Source: Clostridiaceae bacterium
GTDB taxonomy: Bacteria > Bacillota > Clostridia > Monoglobales > Firm-18
NCBI GenBank assembly: GCA_012511915.1
Contig: JAAZFB010000141.1
Span: forward strand, 1-8,307
Direction of reading: 5' to 3'
Length of the DNA stretch: 8,307 nucleotides
Below are positions 7,901-8,307 of the stretch, piece after piece; position 1 is the first letter of the stretch, and every line of letters begins with the position of its first letter. A program made the position numbers and the translations under genes. A model generated the notes under the pieces. The model was not told the DNA's origin. It saw only the letters and a list, made by a program, of their open reading frames with translations, and ran no database searches.

Positions 7901-8307
7901 ACCGTGATAGAAACCGCCGGTATCCCTGCGCAATATAAAAAGGATGTTTATTATAATAATATTTACCCGGATTCCTACTACGCCGAGCATTTGGTTGTGC
8001 GGAAAATTGTTACGCATGTTGGAATAGAAACGAATATTAAACTTTTAATCTATAATACTGATGGTGTACTTCTTAACGAGGCATATAAGTCTACCGTTGT
8101 CATAACCGGGGCAGTACCTGTTGTCTTGGGTTATAGTATCGGGGGATACAAGGCGTATTTTACCGACTATAGTTCTGGTTCGGTATGGGGCACTACAACT
8201 GATTTTAGTGAGGCGGCGCGTATTTATGTAATACCTAAGAGTTCTTCAATAGAGCAATTATATGCTGATGTTCCGGTGGTGGGTATGGCAAACGGTATCG
8301 GTACAAA
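4967..8307 (+). CDS. Large secreted multidomain surface protein, 3' end outside window
   Basis: The frame is open for 1,113 codons with no stop and runs off the right edge. The first 19 residues form a signal peptide: Lys2, a hydrophobic core (LLFVVLIIFLPVV) and an ALA-ED cleavage site after residue 19. Residues 24-95 look helical, with GLDLTEYNKL, and resemble a short module I associate with clostridial S-layer-type proteins. A Ser/Gly linker (SSGSGGSS, 100-107) follows. From residue 123 the protein is a chain of predicted beta-rich units; openings with I-x-G-x-[IV]-x-[LM] or a close variant lie near residues 123, 222, 322, 423, 521, 630, 747 and 899. A second linker (SSGSGGS, 831-837) separates the last of these. 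The pattern suggests an adhesin, S-layer or other surface protein, but I do not recognise the family. No catalytic motif is seen. The anchor, for example SLH domains or LPXTG, would lie beyond the edge. Confidence 0.85.
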   Translation, partial: MKNLLFVVLIIFLPVVALAEDASAVFLKEINAAQSYVQLGEIIGTRAGEMGLDLTEYNKLTESGKATVLQELIGNRYSSISNFVMAFENIIISSETPSKSSGSGGSSVIVVPSVPIEPYNCYISGVISLPGGEFAPQGGFEVSLHIDGCIYDIGVIPEGSSSVEYSGEYQIRTSSNVILRFILLGDEEAKYQTCTNIEPLPLSEENNTLNVDVEIPYAQHKIGGVLRLAEDIEVLDDDLQLRAYISNFDTMFSIYKTLVAGQREVGFLVGVATAEYNIVYYADTYGISEFQHILEESEALVIDVTDGDQTDIVIPVIGQNYIEGYVRLPDGEPAPEGGLSVSVGRAIVEIPQGEFQAYYRTGMYYESCLICSVLTEDYSGTQFSGGYYTTEDVLSLKHYNAAYFDNLSENLIINLILRKMQWIEGVIALSEPLNCDGTLSISTFSDLYDYNNDLDIKAGTTSIPYFIEIEENAGSPCYINWQLIPNGPEYLELFGSEEFAVEEPFNQYNIDVQVVKAAVLFKGNISLPEGVSASEDIGVCLNFESENYSYSHDCVIDTGESSTEYAIYGREADIINYSGDYTLFAYIPYLTNAQLFYDVSGFSFESSFSIAVENETILQNLVLPAPNRVITGRIIMPVPAENELKIGIAVNTDYQDTYYKSITVPKGSEGLDYNIGLLIPSENYDYTIRYVIENSGNYPYYSGLEMYLSDNGFTLDYNERRTVDLYGELEPFEMNIDLSALYVNAYIKGEFILPDLCVIPDGRYFKCSLFATNGNRTESCFVRVDAGYNKACYIISVPEAYKGGEWVVYYALGNVVSEPNAPAVPPRPGASSGSGGSFPLPSGMVFPENLLIGYNIYIAQNGGLTFHEEQARKFTFGDGGFENIDIYALGTDTPAPRIIGGFFTSVVAIPDEGVNVSVILQNTATGEELAQSFIFTGDAVKYKFETYGEGEYILKYIIAGETFYYKYNYKLTADIGSATVIETAGIPAQYKKDVYYNNIYPDSYYAEHLVVRKIVTHVGIETNIKLLIYNTDGVLLNEAYKSTVVITGAVPVVLGYSIGGYKAYFTDYSSGSVWGTTTDFSEAARIYVIPKSSSIEQLYADVPVVGMANGIGT
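5333..7657 (+). repeat. Tandem protein repeats of about 100 residues in the surface protein
   Basis: Seven units begin at residues 123, 222, 322, 423, 521, 630 and 747, with steps of 99, 100, 101, 98, 109 and 117 residues; a further degenerate unit starts at 899 after the second linker. Examples of the opening are ISGVISLP, IEGYVRLP, IEGVIALS, FKGNISLP and ITGRIIMP. Most are preceded by an N-x-x-[VLI] strand a few residues earlier. Units 1 and 3 are closest, sharing LPxGExAPxGG followed by a V-S-[LV] strand. The units have diverged strongly and are not obvious as DNA repeats, so the array is old. The spacing fits an immunoglobulin-like or similar beta-sandwich, which is inference. Confidence 0.65.

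Noticed and set aside
7631..8017. 128-codon minus-strand frame opposite the surface-protein gene
   Set aside because: The plus-strand frame is open for the whole 3.3 kb with a signal peptide and repeats, so this is a shadow of it.

Overview
The window carries two back-to-back transcription units. The minus strand holds the first part of a type I-C CRISPR-Cas operon. The plus strand holds the first 1,113 codons of a large, probably secreted cell-surface protein. Base composition is AT-rich, Shine-Dalgarno sites are strong (GGAGG type), and the surface protein has a Gly/Ser-linked multidomain design with an N-terminal module resembling those of clostridial S-layer-type proteins. Together these suggest a low-GC anaerobic Firmicute of the class Clostridia. 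This assignment is inferred from style, not from a marker gene.

Region by region: positions 1-123 lie just downstream of cas8c and hold nothing I can identify, although cas7c would be expected here. Positions 124-4769 hold, in order of transcription on the minus strand, cas3 (nuclease-helicase), cas5c (crRNA-processing subunit) and cas8c (large Cascade subunit). cas3 and cas5c are 13 bp apart, and cas5c and cas8c overlap by 8 bp. A second protein, Cas11c (125 residues), is very probably translated from an internal start at position 501 inside cas8c, preceded by a strong Shine-Dalgarno sequence. Cas7c, Cas4, Cas1, Cas2 and the CRISPR array are not in the window.

Positions 4770-4966 are a divergent regulatory region. 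Each side has a good sigma-A type promoter with an identical TTGATT -35 hexamer and a 17-bp spacer. A 38-bp near-palindrome covers most of the surface-gene promoter, and its TTGTAAA half-site recurs just after the -10 of the cas promoter. The cas3 ribosome binding site contains a run of eight G.

Positions 4967-8307 are one uninterrupted reading frame that begins with a TTG codon and runs off the right edge. It encodes a signal peptide, a short predicted helical domain, a Ser/Gly linker and a series of predicted beta-rich units of roughly 100 residues, each opening with I-x-G-x-[IV]-x-[LM]. I do not recognise a named family for the repeats.

The cas genes make the effector arm of an adaptive immune system: Cas5c processes the crRNA, Cas8c and Cas11c (with the unseen Cas7c) form the surveillance complex, and Cas3 degrades the target. 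No functional link between that system and the surface protein is shown by the sequence beyond the shared intergenic region.
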